A stretch of 64,000 nucleotides of DNA from Argopecten irradians (lineage: Eukaryota > Mollusca > Bivalvia > Pectinida > Pectinidae), in the NCBI RefSeq assembly GCF_041381155.1, contig NC_091135.1, forward strand, positions 5,199,620-5,263,619. Direction: 5' to 3'. Positions 13,123-24,761 of the stretch are shown here, one piece after another (position 1 is the stretch's first letter; every line of letters begins with the position of its first letter). The notes below the pieces were generated by a model, which saw only the letters and a program-made list of their open reading frames with translations, searched no databases and was not told the origin of the DNA. A program made the translations under genes and the position numbers.

Positions 13123-13480
13123 AGCTTATTTTAAAAGACAGTGTTCAAAATATCAGGTTTCTAAATTGAAGCAAGCTTATTTTAAAAGACAGTGTTCAAA
13201 ATATCAGCTTTCTAAATTGAAGCAAGCTTATTTTAAAAGACAGTGTTTAAAATATCAGCTTTCTAAATTGAAGCAAGCTTATTTTAAAAGACAGTGTTCA
13301 AAATATCAGGTTTCTAAATTGAAGCAAGCTTATTTTAAAAGACAGTGTTCAAAATATCAGCTTTTTAAATTGAAGCAAGCTTATTTTAAAAGACAGTGTT
13401 CAAAATATCAGCTTTCTAAATTGAAGCAAGCTTATTTTAAAAGACAGTGTTCAAAATATCAGCTTTCTAAATTGAAGCAT
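13123..13480 (+). repeat. 51-bp minisatellite, about 7 copies
   Basis: Unit landmarks: GCTTATTTTAAAAGACAG, TGTTCAAAATATCAG, TTCTAAATTGAAGCAA. Copies differ by a few substitutions. The unit length is a multiple of three, so a 123-residue open frame of 17-residue repeats crosses the array. It has no start context or neighbouring exon and is best treated as non-coding. Confidence 0.9.
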
Positions 13481-13614
13481 TCTGTATATGGCAAGCATAT
13501 GTGTTCAATTATTTATTTCAGTGCTGTGTTCTGTTGATACAAAACAGTATAATATATATACATAAATTTGTTGATACATGTTTGTAGTAATTACATGCAT
13601 ATTGTATTCCTTCT

Positions 13615-13784
13615 TTGCATATTACAGAGTTAGCTCCCTTGCGGGTAGGTATCAATTGTTACGTCATTATTTTGTGAGCACAATTCACGTCAATTTCTCT
13701 GAAATGTATGACGTTATGCTCGCAAGCACATGACGTCACAATCAATACCTACCCGCAAGGGCAGATAACTCTGCAATATGCAAA
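13615..13784. mobile_element. 170-bp palindromic element with CRE-like sites
   Basis: Arms of about 50 bp: TTGCATATTACAGAGTTAGC and CTCCCTTGCGGGTAGGTATC against the mirrored right end (CTACCCGCAAGGGCAGATAA, CTCTGCAATATGCAA). The loop contains TACGTCA, TGACGTTA and TGACGTCA. Likely a foldback MITE. Confidence 0.85.
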
Positions 13785-15932
13785 TACAGAATACAGAATT
13801 AAGAAAGAGAGCTGTCAGAATAAACCAGAGCATGTTTTACATGTTATTATTTTACCTGTGTTAATATTAATCAAGTGACAGTGTCTTCATGTTAATGAAT
13901 GATGTTAAAATTAATTTATAGATTTATAAAATTTTAATTATTAAAATCATTGTTTGTGTTGTATTTGTATATCAATCTGCTAAAACTGTACTGATTTAAA
14001 AGAAGTTCATGAAAGATGAATCCATGATCTCTAGAGGATTATATCACTGTTATACAAGTTAACGCTTCAATGAATCACTGAATAATGCATATATCTATCT
14101 AAATGTGTCATTATATACATTCTAGTCCCATATTGAATACCTCCGGTTCTAAACTATTATGAATTGTTATTGAACTTATAAGTGTTGATATATATCCACT
14201 GGTGGTTATGATCACAAGGCCACTTGTAAGATTGGCCACCAGCTCTAGAATATCAAAAACATCACTAGAATTGATATTTTTTTTGTCTGTGCCTGATTTT
14301 AAGTTTCCAACCAACAAGGGAAAGATAATCAAGATTTAGAAATCTTATCAGTAGACTGGTTCCTACCTCAGTTATATCCATTTGGGGAAACTATACATGT
14401 ATACACAATGTGAACAGAGCATCAGTCTGGCAGAGTAAAGAACTAAGTTAGGGTCTGGTGGCTAGTCTTGGCCACTTGTGTTCAATCAAGGATTTATAAT
14501 TGAGAAGGATTTGTCACTGTCTCTTTACACTACTATTAATAAATTACCACACAAGTCGCCTATGAACTGGGAATAACAACCATTTTTCTCAACAAATACT
14601 TGTCTTATTGTGTAAAACGAGACACCAATGTAAAGCTCAATAAATTTCATGATGTCTAGTCCTTGGTTTAAGGACGAAAGATTTAGAAGAAATGCTTTAA
14701 ATTTTCATTAAAAAATACAACAGCTTATGAAATGATGGCCTGCTTTAGAAAGTAAGACAGTAAGCCTGGCACCCACAAGCTATATCAAAGGAAAATCAGT
14801 CCTCCCTCAATGTCATGGTCAATGCAAAAACATGAAAGCGCTTGCGATGTATTCGTCCAAAACCCTGAGAGGCAAATTCTTCTCACTTATAAATCCTTGG
14901 TTCAATTATCAGATTAAATGAATATAAAAGCATTAATTACAATTTTTGTTTTTCTTTATTCCTTCATGATTTAACAGCAGTAAAATACATTTTACTTTCG
15001 TATACATTATATACAGTACATATTTGAAGTACATTTATCACAGATAGGGTCAAAATAGCTGAAAGGTTAATTTTCCAATAAGTACAAGTGCGGCGGTTAT
15101 AGTCGTAGTGTGTTTGGACACCTCACAACCTTATAAGTATCTCCGGAGACCCAGGGAGAACTCGAAATTAGAACCCTGAGGAGTGGGTACTATTCAGAAG
15201 GACATGTAACCTCATATTATAACTGGGTCAATTTCATTATCTAAAGCTGTGTGCATTACAACATACACCAACTAGCACTGTAGATAACCGAAACACTTGA
15301 AAATTAAAATCTGGAAATAACAACAAATAAGAGGGAAACTTGACAATAAATAAAATGTACTTCTTCTCATTCAATTTTATAAAACATTTATATTAATAAG
15401 TTGTTTTAAGAAGTGAAGGAATTACAATTTGGAATGCTGTTATGCCATCTAAAAATATAAACAACATTCTTGAATGTTAACATATCTATATAATGATTAT
15501 GACAGCATATTGGTATCAAAATCAAACATTAACGATAAAAGACTTCACTTTCAGGTTTGGTGATACTAAGAGAGGAAAATATGTGAATGTTATTCCAATC
15601 ACATTATGGAGAGCTGGATTTGCTGCCCCCTTCAACTCCCCCCCCCCTTTCCCCTCCCACTTAACAAATCCATTATTCTCCTGGGATTGGGATAGTAGAG
15701 GCTTTAATATAAACATATTTGCACACGTATGAATATTTAACTCCAATTCTTCGCTGAAGTTCTGGCTGAACGTAATTTAAGGCTTCATTTTCTTTTCTTC
15801 AATATGAAAATGTGGTCACATTTCGCAATAATTCATTTTCTTCTCCTCAACATGAAAATGTCACATTACGAAAATAATCCATTTTCGTGAACTTAATTCT
15901 TCTTCCAATAATACAGATGGTGTTACAATCGC

Positions 15933-18900
15933 CTACCATACAAAACCAAGACGTTTCTTCGATCCACTTTTACCGTAAATGTTTGTTTTAGTTTCATCAG
16001 TTGTGTCGCGCTGATAGTGTGGCATTTGTTTACCAGACTTATCTGACACCATGTAGCTGGGCCGGATTCCTCCCTTTCCATTGAAGATTGGACCACTTCC
16101 ACCTCCTGCGCCTGTCTGGGCTGCCTTACGGAGAGGATACACGTTACGTCCCCCGCGCTCGCAGTGTTCGATAACCTTACCCGCATACTCCTGAAATTGA
16201 TCCTCCTCGATCTTGAGCAGTTCCATGTTCGCCTTGTCCAACATCAGGCCCTGTTGTTGTACGTCTTGTTCCTTCTTTGTTCTCTCCTCCTGTAAACGAA
16301 TTGTTCATTGTCAGTATAATAAAGCTTTGAATGCTTGCTTACAAGTAGATGGATGCAAGATTAAACCAGTTTAATTTATTCTCCATTTATGATAATTAAC
16401 CTTGCTTTGATAACTGCCAAAGCTAGTTCTTTCACAAGGGGTATTGGCTTATAGAAATATCCTTCGTTGCTTCCCAGGAATAAAAAAAAGAAAGGAATTC
16501 CTTCATATGAATCTATTGGCCCTTCCCACGTTCACTGTGGCCAAAACATGAGACTTTTCTGAAGTATTTCAGATTTCATCATCAGTCTCCCTATAAAGTA
16601 TATTCCAAATCTTGTTCTGTCTACTTCAGAAAATATGAACTATAAATTAAAAAAGGAAGTTTTTCCCTCTTTAGAAAAAAAGGCCTTTTTATATATACAT
16701 TGTATTCATTTCTCAGAGAGTTCAATATAACATTACACAATGTGTATGTAATAGGAATGATACCCATTACCACAGTTTACACTTTATGTCCAACTTACCG
16801 CTTGAAGACGTTGGAAGTCTTTCAGGCCAGTTGCCTCTTCCCTCTTTCTCACACGTTTTTCTTCCTCATTCCTCTCAAAGATTTCATCTGCAGCCTTTCT
16901 GATACGGATTGTCTCAAGCTCTTGACGGCGTTCATCCTTCTTCTTGAGCTCTGCCTCCTTCATCTGGAGAAAATGACAATTTTTATTATCAAAATATCAA
17001 ACCTTAGTACTTCAATTACTTAAAGTATATACTGAACACTCAATTTTAAATTATCTTGCAGTCATGACAATCAACCTTTGGTATCAAAACAACTGAAAAG
17101 GGTGTCAATTAACTAATCATTTTCTTGATTTTCAATGATTATTTCATTAAAATGTCAGTTATGCATGGTGCTGACTGCATGACCACCTTGCATTAATTGA
17201 CATCTGATAAACATTGAATATTGGCTAAGTGATCATCATCATGGCAATGACGTTGACATCTGATGACCACCAGTCGTTCACGATACCTTATGAACCTACT
17301 TGACCTCTGATGAAAACAAACAAAATTTGCCACAGTTGTGACTAATGACCTTGACAAAATGTTGATGGCAGCTGGATTGACCTCGTATGTACATGTATGG
17401 TAGTTATAGTAGCGCGGAATTACCTTGACACCTAATAAATACAGGCAACATATGCATGGGTAATGGGGTGACTAATAACCCTGACCTTTGATGAAAACTG
17501 ACAATATTAGTTATTTTAATTAATATGATGGGCTTCACCACTATCCATGGATCACCTGGGCCCGGCACCATAAAACTATTCTCAGACAGATTTCTTACTC
17601 AAGTATATGATTTTACATAGACTTGAGCAAAAATTCTGTCTGAGAAAGTTTTATGGTGCCAGGCCAAGAACTCTTCTAAATATTTACTAATGGTCACACT
17701 GTTGTGCAGTGACCTTGACCCCCAATGATCATAACAATATTGGTCACAGTTGTGTGCAATGACCTTGACCACTGATTATAACAATCTTTGTGTGGTGTGC
17801 AATAAACTTGAACCCTGATCATAACAATGTTATTGGTTACAGTGGTGTACAATGATCTTGACCATTGATGATCATAACAATATTGGTAATGGTGGTGTGC
17901 AATGACCTTGACCCTTGATGATAATTACAATATCGGTCACAGTGGTGTGTAATGAACTTGACCCCTGATGATAACAATATTGGTCATGGTGGTGTGCAAT
18001 GACTTTGACCCCTGATCATAACAATATTAATCAGGGTGGTGTACAATGACCTTGACCCCTGAAGATCATAACAATATCAGTCACAGTGGTGTGTAATGAA
18101 CTTGACCCCTGATCACCTTGACCCTGATCATTTTAACAATATTGGTCATGGTGGTGTGCAATGACTTTGACCCCTGATCATAACAATATCGGTCACAGTG
18201 GTGTACAATGACCTTGACCCCTGATGAACATAGCAATATTGGTTACTTATGGTTGAGACTTCTACACATTGAGAATACTATGAGTCTATGGTGGTTACTT
18301 TGGTGACCTTGACCTACCTGAGCATTCCGATGCTCTGCCGCCTCAGTCATCATCTTCCGTAACTTGGCTTCCTTGGCTGCCTCCTCTACAGCTCTCTTCT
18401 CCTCAGCCTCCTCCACGGCGCGTCTAATCCTATCATCTTCATCGCTCACCTTCTGTTTCATCTGGGCACCAAGCTTCTCACGGATTTTCTCCAGGTGGCG
18501 CTGCTTCTCCCTAGAAACAGATCAGATGATGTGTGTTATCTTATATCTATGTAAAGCATAGTCTTCTACTCTCGTGAAATATTGTGAGCAAGATGCCTAT
18601 AATTCAGTCACTCAAAATGTACATGTATATATTTTCAAAATTGTGTGTTTCTATTGAACATCCATGGTCACTCACTTAAGGATGTACTTGGTTTAGGCCA
18701 AAAAAATTATATGTCTGTTTAGGGTTACATTGGCAAAAAAAATAGGGTCGGTAGGTTGGAATTATTTCTTTTATTTCTTTTAGTGTCTTTCACTCTCAGG
18801 AGTCTGATATCAAAATCCCGACTTTTGATTCTTTTTCGTAGAAAAGTGGAAAAAAAAAATTAGGGTCAGGGGGTAAAAAATTAGGATGGGTCGGGTAACC

Positions 18901-21900
18901 CTAAACAGACATATTATGTTTTTTGGCCTTGTTAAATGGAATTAAAAGTACTTTGCATGAAATCAACTTCCAATTTACTGGATGCATATATTTTAGAAAT
19001 TATCATAATAAAGTGACAGCCAAAATTTCTAAATCATAATATATAATTACGTGTGAATTTCTGTTTCTTTTTCTGCCCGCAACTTCATCATCTTTCTCTT
19101 AGCAGCAGCAAAGATACGACACTCCTCATCTTCTTCCTGTTATGGAAATTGTCTTAGAATAAAAGTTCAGTAAAAAACCACTTCAGAAAGAAAAATAATC
19201 ACCCAGTATTTGACAGTCAAATAACAATGAAACTAATAGGTTTAGACTTCTGCTGAACACTTCACTGGTTTGATATGGGAATGTGTGACCCTTCATCTTA
19301 GTATTCTATTAAATTAATTTATGGATAATACAATTTTTTTTGATGATTGAATTCAATAAGAAACAATAACATTTATTTGGTAATTTGACCACCGTAGATA
19401 CCAAAAAGTCCTAAGAAAACCTGGCAGCAGATGCAGAATCCACTTTGTATTCGTAGTTGATATATGGGATATATATACATTGAATATGTGATTCTTTATA
19501 GCCTAACTCAGATTTGGATGGAGTACCCATATGATTCCATACCTCCTCCTGTTGAGATTGGATCTGCTTCATCCTCTTGATACTCTCTATCTGTGACATG
19601 TTGTCCCTCAGTAGCTGTGCCTTCTCATCCTTTCTTATAGTTTCAAGGTGTTCCTTCTCCACATGGTACTGAGAAGCCAGCTTCTTGAGCTCCTCACCTT
19701 CCATGCGGTCCTCAACTACCATCTTATCTCTGTTCTTCATGTGCTCTCCCACCCTGTAAACATACAACATATGTACCAGTTTGAGAAAAGTTTTATGCAT
19801 GTGATATATCTGAGCTTATTATATGAGTATACTGCATGTACATCTGCATAGTGTAAGAAATTATATGTATCTGAATGTGTAATGTTTGCATAAAATGTGA
19901 GAAATCTTTGAATGTAATAAATGTCTTTGTGTGTGATTCATTGGTACATGTATTTATAATCATTTGTGATAAACAAATCATAATTGAATTAAAAAGTGTG
20001 AAAAGCAAAATATATAATAGTGTGAGAAACAACAAATACAAGTAACAGTCACCATGTGCAAATGTGAGCAAACTTAAGAAACATTGCAAAAAAAATATAT
20101 ATAAATGTGGGAACAAAAGAAACACAAGGGACCGGTGGTAATTAAAACTCTTTAAATAAATCTTGATATGACTAGAACACCTACTGTGAGATTTGGAATT
20201 GTGCTGTTAGTTTGGCAGCCTGGATTCTTTCCATAGCCTTCTGTTGATCTGTCTTGATAGCCTCATCATACTCCCGCTGGGCTTTCTTCAGGTACTCAAT
20301 ATCTTGACCTTCATTGGCTTTTTGTTTCAGTTTTTTCAGTTCTAACTGAGCTTCACGTTCCTTCAGGACTTCAGTAAGCATTAAAGCACTCTGGAAAAAT
20401 AATAAATGTGCAGAATAATTTATCTGATATCATTAACACTTTAAAATGAATAAACTTTCTTAAAAGAGATTTGAACATATCTCATATGGTTATTCAACCA
20501 GTGATTGCTACATTTTCAAATCTATCAGATTACCTGGTAAAATGTGTTTATGGCTTCGTTTACTGTCTTTACACCTGAAGGAACCCCAATTATGGGTCAC
20601 GCTAACTTAGTTGATGGAGGTAACGAATCAGAGTACTTTAAATGAATTCACACTTGTAAATAAAAGCAAAAGTTATACCTCCCCCCCCCCTTTTTTTTTA
20701 AAATTTCTTTCTGATACATACATAAAACTAATGATTTTCAATTTCATATGCTAAACTTAAAAAAATACTTTGATCATGAGCAAACTTGTCAGCATTAAGT
20801 GTCATCGGCTATCACTTACATGGAAGGACTTGACTCTGTCGGTCTGGTAGTACTGTTGGGTCTTAGCTTTCTCTATTGCCTCTTTGCGCTGCTGAGCTTG
20901 GAATTTTGCTTCTTCAAGATCAATCTGTTGTTTTTCCTCTTCTTCTTTCTGCTCCCGTAATTTTCTTGCCTCCAGTTTACGTTGCCTTTGGCCCTATAAA
21001 ATCATTACAATTCATGTAACAATACAGATTTTAAGGAATTTAGGTAAGTTTACAAGAACATAAATCACTTTTTGAACAAATTTATGTTCAGATTGAAGTT
21101 TATTTATTATACTTCAAACTTTCTGATCAATAATAAGCGCAATTATAACTTACTGCAATGGTATTTCCCCAGTCTTTTATCATTTCCTTTGATTTTTTCT
21201 GTTTCTCTTCTCTTTCTTCTCTCATTTTCCTTGCCCTTTCTTCTTCTATTTGTTTGCGGTGAAGTTGCATCTGGATGCGATCCCAATCGCCCTTGGACAG
21301 GACTGTGACCTGTCGAAGGTCTGTACCATCAGCCAAATGCATGCCTTGTGTTAGGTTGTCAGTGGAAAAAGGCAAATCCTTTTTGCCTGAAAAAATCAAA
21401 TAATATGTATGTACATCTATTTAATCTGTATTTCAATGATGTGAAGAATCAGAATAGAGAAATTAAATGTATATCGCATAAGGTTAATAGGTACCTGACT
21501 CTCTATATAAATGTAAATGAAGTATTTTCGCCTTTTGACCCGTCAATAGTTTGACTGTTGACCGGGGCGGAACGTTTGCATGCGTATAACTTATTGTTGA
21601 CGTCATAGTTTTATACATGTTGATGTCATAAACACCGGCTTGCTGGATTAACCCAAATACTGGTCAACTGTTTGGTGAAAGCCTTTCTCACCATAAGCTC
21701 AGTGATAGGTATAAGATTGCAGTTCAGGTAACAGAACAGTTGTTCAGTCAACAGTCAAAACTATTTCCCCTCTGTGTACGGACCAACCCTAATAAACTTC
21801 ATCAGGTTGGTACCTTGAGAAAAGAGTTTTGACGGTTGACTGAAAAGACATGAAACAACTGTATACTGTTAGCGCCAGGATGTCAACATGAATGATATGA

Positions 21901-22264
21901 TTGTACAATGCACATAATCCATGCAAAGTAAAGGTAATTATAAAGCCTTGTACAGTTGTAATGTACAGTATTCTGGAAATGTAGCCTGTTTAATCAGTAG
22001 ATATGAAACAAATTTAGGTAAAAACTACTTTACAACAGCATTTGGTATATTTCTATACCATCTATTCAAACCGATATCAATAGATTTTTGACGGGGAAAT
22101 GGTTTATAACTGCATCACACTTGACCAAAATGGTGGCACGACAGGATCTCGTGTCAGACATCAAAGGCAAAATATTTCAGTATTTCTAGTCAAAATATAA
22201 GTTAGATAGTTATTCTTTTACCTTTGGCACTGCCTTTTCTTCGGCCATGCATGACAGTAGTCAT
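15933..22264 (-). CDS. CFAP210: CFAP210 (CCDC173), ciliary microtubule inner protein
   Basis: Minus-strand coding exons: 22264-22222, 21386-21154, 20993-20820, 20390-20185, 19753-19543, 19136-19051, 18510-18318, 16963-16799, 16289-15933. Phases agree throughout and give 555 aa (human about 552). The protein is almost wholly charged coiled coil rich in Glu, Lys, Arg and Gln. Recognition comes from family-specific stretches: DLRQVTVLSKGDWDRIQ near the N-terminus, then GQRQRKLEARK and YYQTDRVKSFHSALML. The C-terminal block holds RNVYPLRKA, GGGSGPIF, GGIRPSY and the end KKRLGFVW. Known role: binds inside the doublet A-tubule of motile cilia and sperm flagella. Introns hold a degenerate tandem array (17.7-18.3 kb) and two foldbacks. 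The gene faces PHOSPHO2 across a short promoter with an X-box. CFAP45 and other coiled-coil ciliary proteins were considered, but they lack the C-terminal signature. Confidence 0.94.
17557..17668. mobile_element. Foldback element, CFAP210 intron 7
   Basis: Left arm GGCACCATAAAACTATTCTC, AGACAGA and ACTCAAGT is mirrored by ACTTGAGC, TCTGTCTGAGAA and TTTTATGGTGCC. The arms are about 46 bp with a short loop. Confidence 0.85.
17690..18245. repeat. Degenerate ~48-bp tandem array, CFAP210 intron 7
   Basis: About eleven units with the order AACAATATTGGTCACAGT, GGTGTGCAATGACCTTGA, CCCCTGATGATCATAAC. Several units contain TGACCTTGA, whose reverse complement TCAAGGTCA is the extended nuclear-receptor half site. 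Weaker members with the same core extend back toward 17200 and forward to 18310. Confidence 0.85.
18693..18931. mobile_element. Foldback element, CFAP210 intron 6
   Basis: Left end GGCCAAAAAAATTATATGTC, TGTTTAGGGTTAC is mirrored at the right by GTAACCCTAAACAGACATA, TTATGTTTTTTGGCC. The interior is rich in AGGGTC. A related fragment lies at about 29410-29475. Confidence 0.85.
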
Positions 22265-22420
22265 TTTGTAGCCTTAAATTCCCACAACAATCTCTCCGAT
22301 ATCTCTTACTAGGCTACATTAACTTCCAGCACTGTTGTCAAGGCAAACATCGACGATTGTGACGTCACTTCCGTCCTTTCGATACACCGACGTCCTTGAC
22401 CCTAATTGTAAACTTCCGCC
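22265..22420. promoter_or_regulatory. Shared CFAP210/PHOSPHO2 promoter with X-box and CRE
   Basis: The CFAP210 start codon (22264, minus) and the probable PHOSPHO2 5' exon diverge from this interval. At 22334-22347 lies GTTGTCAAGGCAAA, which matches 11 of 14 positions of the palindromic RFX X-box GTTGCCATGGCAAC. At 22360-22367 there is a perfect CRE, TGACGTCA. The X-box is about 70 bp upstream of the start codon of a ciliary gene, the typical place for RFX control. The transcription start sites are inferred, not seen. Confidence 0.7.
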
Positions 22421-22569
22421 AGTCAGGGACTGTAAAGGTGGTAGGTCACGTTTAATTTCGATTCATTTCATAAGTTCTAACGATTACTGGACACGTATTC
22501 AACGTGCAGCTGATGATTTACACGATTGGGAAGTTTTTACTACGACGCAATTACGCAAATATTAACAAG
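22400..22569 (+). other. Probable PHOSPHO2 5' untranslated exon
   Basis: The PHOSPHO2 start codon sits directly after a splice acceptor (AG at 23591-23592), so an upstream non-coding exon is needed. The best candidate ends at a donor, AACAAG|GTTAGT, at 22569/22570. Its 5' limit is a guess. The open frame across it has no similarity I recognise. Confidence 0.45.
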
Positions 22570-23059
22570 GTTAGTTGTCAATCTGAAAGGATAAAGTGAA
22601 AATCATAAAAAGAGGGGATTCGAGCTGTTTTATCATTGTGATTGTAAAAAGTAAAAGTACTGTTATGTACAGCTGTACTGTACTTGTAATATCAGATGAA
22701 TAATTTGTTTACATACATCATTGGATAATAAACATTACATACTGATGTGGTGAGTGCGTTGTTTATAAACGCATTAGCTACGTTAATATAAAATAACACT
22801 GAATTCAATGTACATCTTGAAATAATGTATAGACATAAATTATCGTCATGTGATCACAAAAATGTATTGTACGCCCTCAAAGAAATTTCAAAATTACAAC
22901 AGGACTTACTGACGTCAATATAACAAATACACTGATCACATCAGCTACATTGTACATTAAAGTTATAAAATTGTTTATCAACATACATGTAATTGTGACA
23001 TTAAGTACTAATCTAAATTAAGAATGTCACACTAAATGTAAATACAACACAATTAATAT

Positions 23060-23080
23060 TATATATATATATATATAATA
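23060..23080. repeat. TA microsatellite
   Basis: Short run of alternating T and A within the PHOSPHO2 5' intron. Confidence 0.7.
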
Positions 23081-23210
23081 CAGTATATTCATTATTTTAC
23101 ATGAGTACATGTATGTACATGTATATATAGGCGTAGGTACTTTACTTGTGTTTTACGGTACCCAAAAACATATGTGTTTTCACAAATACATTTGAAGTTA
23201 TGCTGTATAT

Positions 23211-23527
23211 CATCCTCGATACTCCAGGGGTTCCGATCCCTTACGATCTCTACACCCCTGGACTATCTCATAGTGAAATTGAAGGCAGCTCAGCTGAAAA
23301 CATTTGACCAATCACAGGCCAGCAAAGATTTCCTTTGAAGACTACAGAGAGAGCGACGCCTAACATCAGAGTCACACAGTCAACCACAGTGTACCGTTAT
23401 ACGGTTCTTTTGATGTACATCAAAGGACTAAATTACCTGTTCTTTCCAGTTGCCTCCAGTTTTACTATGAGATAGTCCAGGGGTGTAGAGATCGTAAGTG
23501 ATCGGAACCCCTGGAATATCGAGGATG
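23211..23527. mobile_element. Mutator-like MITE with 9-bp target duplication, copy 1
   Basis: Long terminal inverted repeats (about 60 bp): CATCCTCGATACTCCAGGGG, TTCCGATC at the left and GATCGGAACCCCTGGAATA, TCGAGGATG at the right. It is flanked by identical GCTGTATAT on both sides. Long TIRs plus a 9-bp duplication are typical of MULE-derived elements. It ends 65 bp before the PHOSPHO2 start codon, inside the 5' intron. Confidence 0.82.
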
Positions 23528-23592
23528 GCTGTATATGATATATTCATGTTTCTTGTGGTAAATATGTGCTGATTTATTTCTGTTTTATGCAG

Positions 23593-24339
23593 ATGACTGG
23601 AAAACTACTGCTAGCATTTGACTTTGACCACACAATGATTGACGAGAACAGTGACTTATGGGTAAAGAAACTGGCTCCTGGGGGAGAACTTCCACAGGAG
23701 ATTGAGGACAAATACAGTGATAATGGCTGGACCCATTATATGGGCACTATTTTCCAGTACCTCTACAGCACAGGTGTAAAACAACCAGACATCCACAATT
23801 GTCTCAAAGAAATCCCGCTGACTAATGGATTTCAACAGCTACTGGATCACGCTCACAAACAAGGCCATGAATGTATCATCATTTCGGACTCAAACTCAAA
23901 ATTCATTAGATACATCTTGGAAAATTACAACTTAGAAAACATCATTTCTAAAGTATACACAAATCCGGCGGAGTTTGACGAAGAAGGTTGTCTGAAAATT
24001 GACTTCTACCACCATCAGGACTGGTGTGACCTCAGCACCGTGAACCTGTGTAAAGGTCATATTCTCACAGAACACATCCGAGAGCAGGCTGCACTAGGTA
24101 ATACTTACAGTCGTGTGGTGTATGTTGGAGATGGATCAAATGACCTTTGCCCGTCCTTGACCTTATCAAATAACGATTATGTCTGCCCAAGGGTCAATCT
24201 TCGTCTTTGGAAGAAAATCAATGCAATTATAGCTGGTGACGAAAAATTTAAAAAGTACTGTTTAAAAGCAAAAGTACTCGAATGGGAATCCGGAGCCGAA
24301 ATTTTGAACTTGATAAAAGATCTAGAATCTCAAAAATAA
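23593..24339 (+). CDS. PHOSPHO2: PHOSPHO2-like HAD phosphatase
   Basis: Single coding exon of 248 aa. The ATG follows a splice acceptor (TTTTATGCAG) by no bases, so I start there rather than at the upstream in-frame ATG at 23566. HAD motif I is FDFDHTMID (nucleophile D10, acid/base D12). Motif II is IIISDSNS. Motif III is VVYVGDGSNDLCPSL with the paired acidic residues. The length and the insert rich in Cys, His and Trp (HHQDWCDLSTVNLCKG) fit the PHOSPHO1/PHOSPHO2 family. Known activities in the family are pyridoxal-5'-phosphate phosphatase (PHOSPHO2) and phosphocholine/phosphoethanolamine phosphatase (PHOSPHO1). Invertebrates often have one ancestral gene, so substrate cannot be settled from sequence. 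The head-to-head position with CFAP210 supports PHOSPHO2 orthology. A polyadenylation signal lies at 24762. Confidence 0.92.
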   Translation: MTGKLLLAFDFDHTMIDENSDLWVKKLAPGGELPQEIEDKYSDNGWTHYMGTIFQYLYSTGVKQPDIHNCLKEIPLTNGFQQLLDHAHKQGHECIIISDSNSKFIRYILENYNLENIISKVYTNPAEFDEEGCLKIDFYHHQDWCDLSTVNLCKGHILTEHIREQAALGNTYSRVVYVGDGSNDLCPSLTLSNNDYVCPRVNLRLWKKINAIIAGDEKFKKYCLKAKVLEWESGAEILNLIKDLESQK

Positions 24340-24761
24340 TGAATTTGACTTTCAATCGATGAACAGATTAAATGTTAAATTGTGATAAATGCAATGTATA
24401 ACACAAGCATTAATTAAAGCAATTTCAGACCCGAGGTGTAATAAGTGTCTGATGAGTATGAAAACTATTGCACATCTGTATGATAGTGTATCACAAAAAA
24501 TTTGAGCAAAGAAGATTAATCATTACAAAAAAATGTATGTCTCTTATAATTTAATTAATGTTAATGAGAGTATAATGACTAATATTAGTTTTTTCCTGAA
24601 TTGCAGTTTCTCACCACAATATCACTATGGACCTATATATATAGCTACTGTAGTAGACCAGCTGTTTAATTCTTGTAAATGAATGGAAATTGACAGCAAG
24701 ATAACAGACTTCCAGCTTATTACTCAATACTGTTGAGGCAGCATTATGTTTTTGTTTCTTT

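Larger units (their letters stand above)
9968..15932. other. Intergenic stretch between PGAP3 and CFAP210 (tail to tail)
   Basis: Holds the 3' untranslated regions of both genes and repeats listed separately: a hairpin (10.45 kb), a GTCC-type repeat (11.5-11.8 kb), a 51-bp minisatellite (13.1-13.5 kb) and a palindrome (13.6-13.8 kb). No exon is recognised, and 14-15.9 kb shows nothing notable apart from a C-run near 15638. Confidence 0.6.

Noticed and set aside
18364-18561. Ser/Ala-rich open frame on the plus strand
   Set aside because: Antisense shadow of the CFAP210 coiled-coil exon 7.
15933-22264. CFAP45 or another ciliary coiled-coil protein as the identity of this gene
   Set aside because: The DLRQVTVL...DWDRIQ start and the GGGSGPIF...KKRLGFVW end match CFAP210, not CFAP45.
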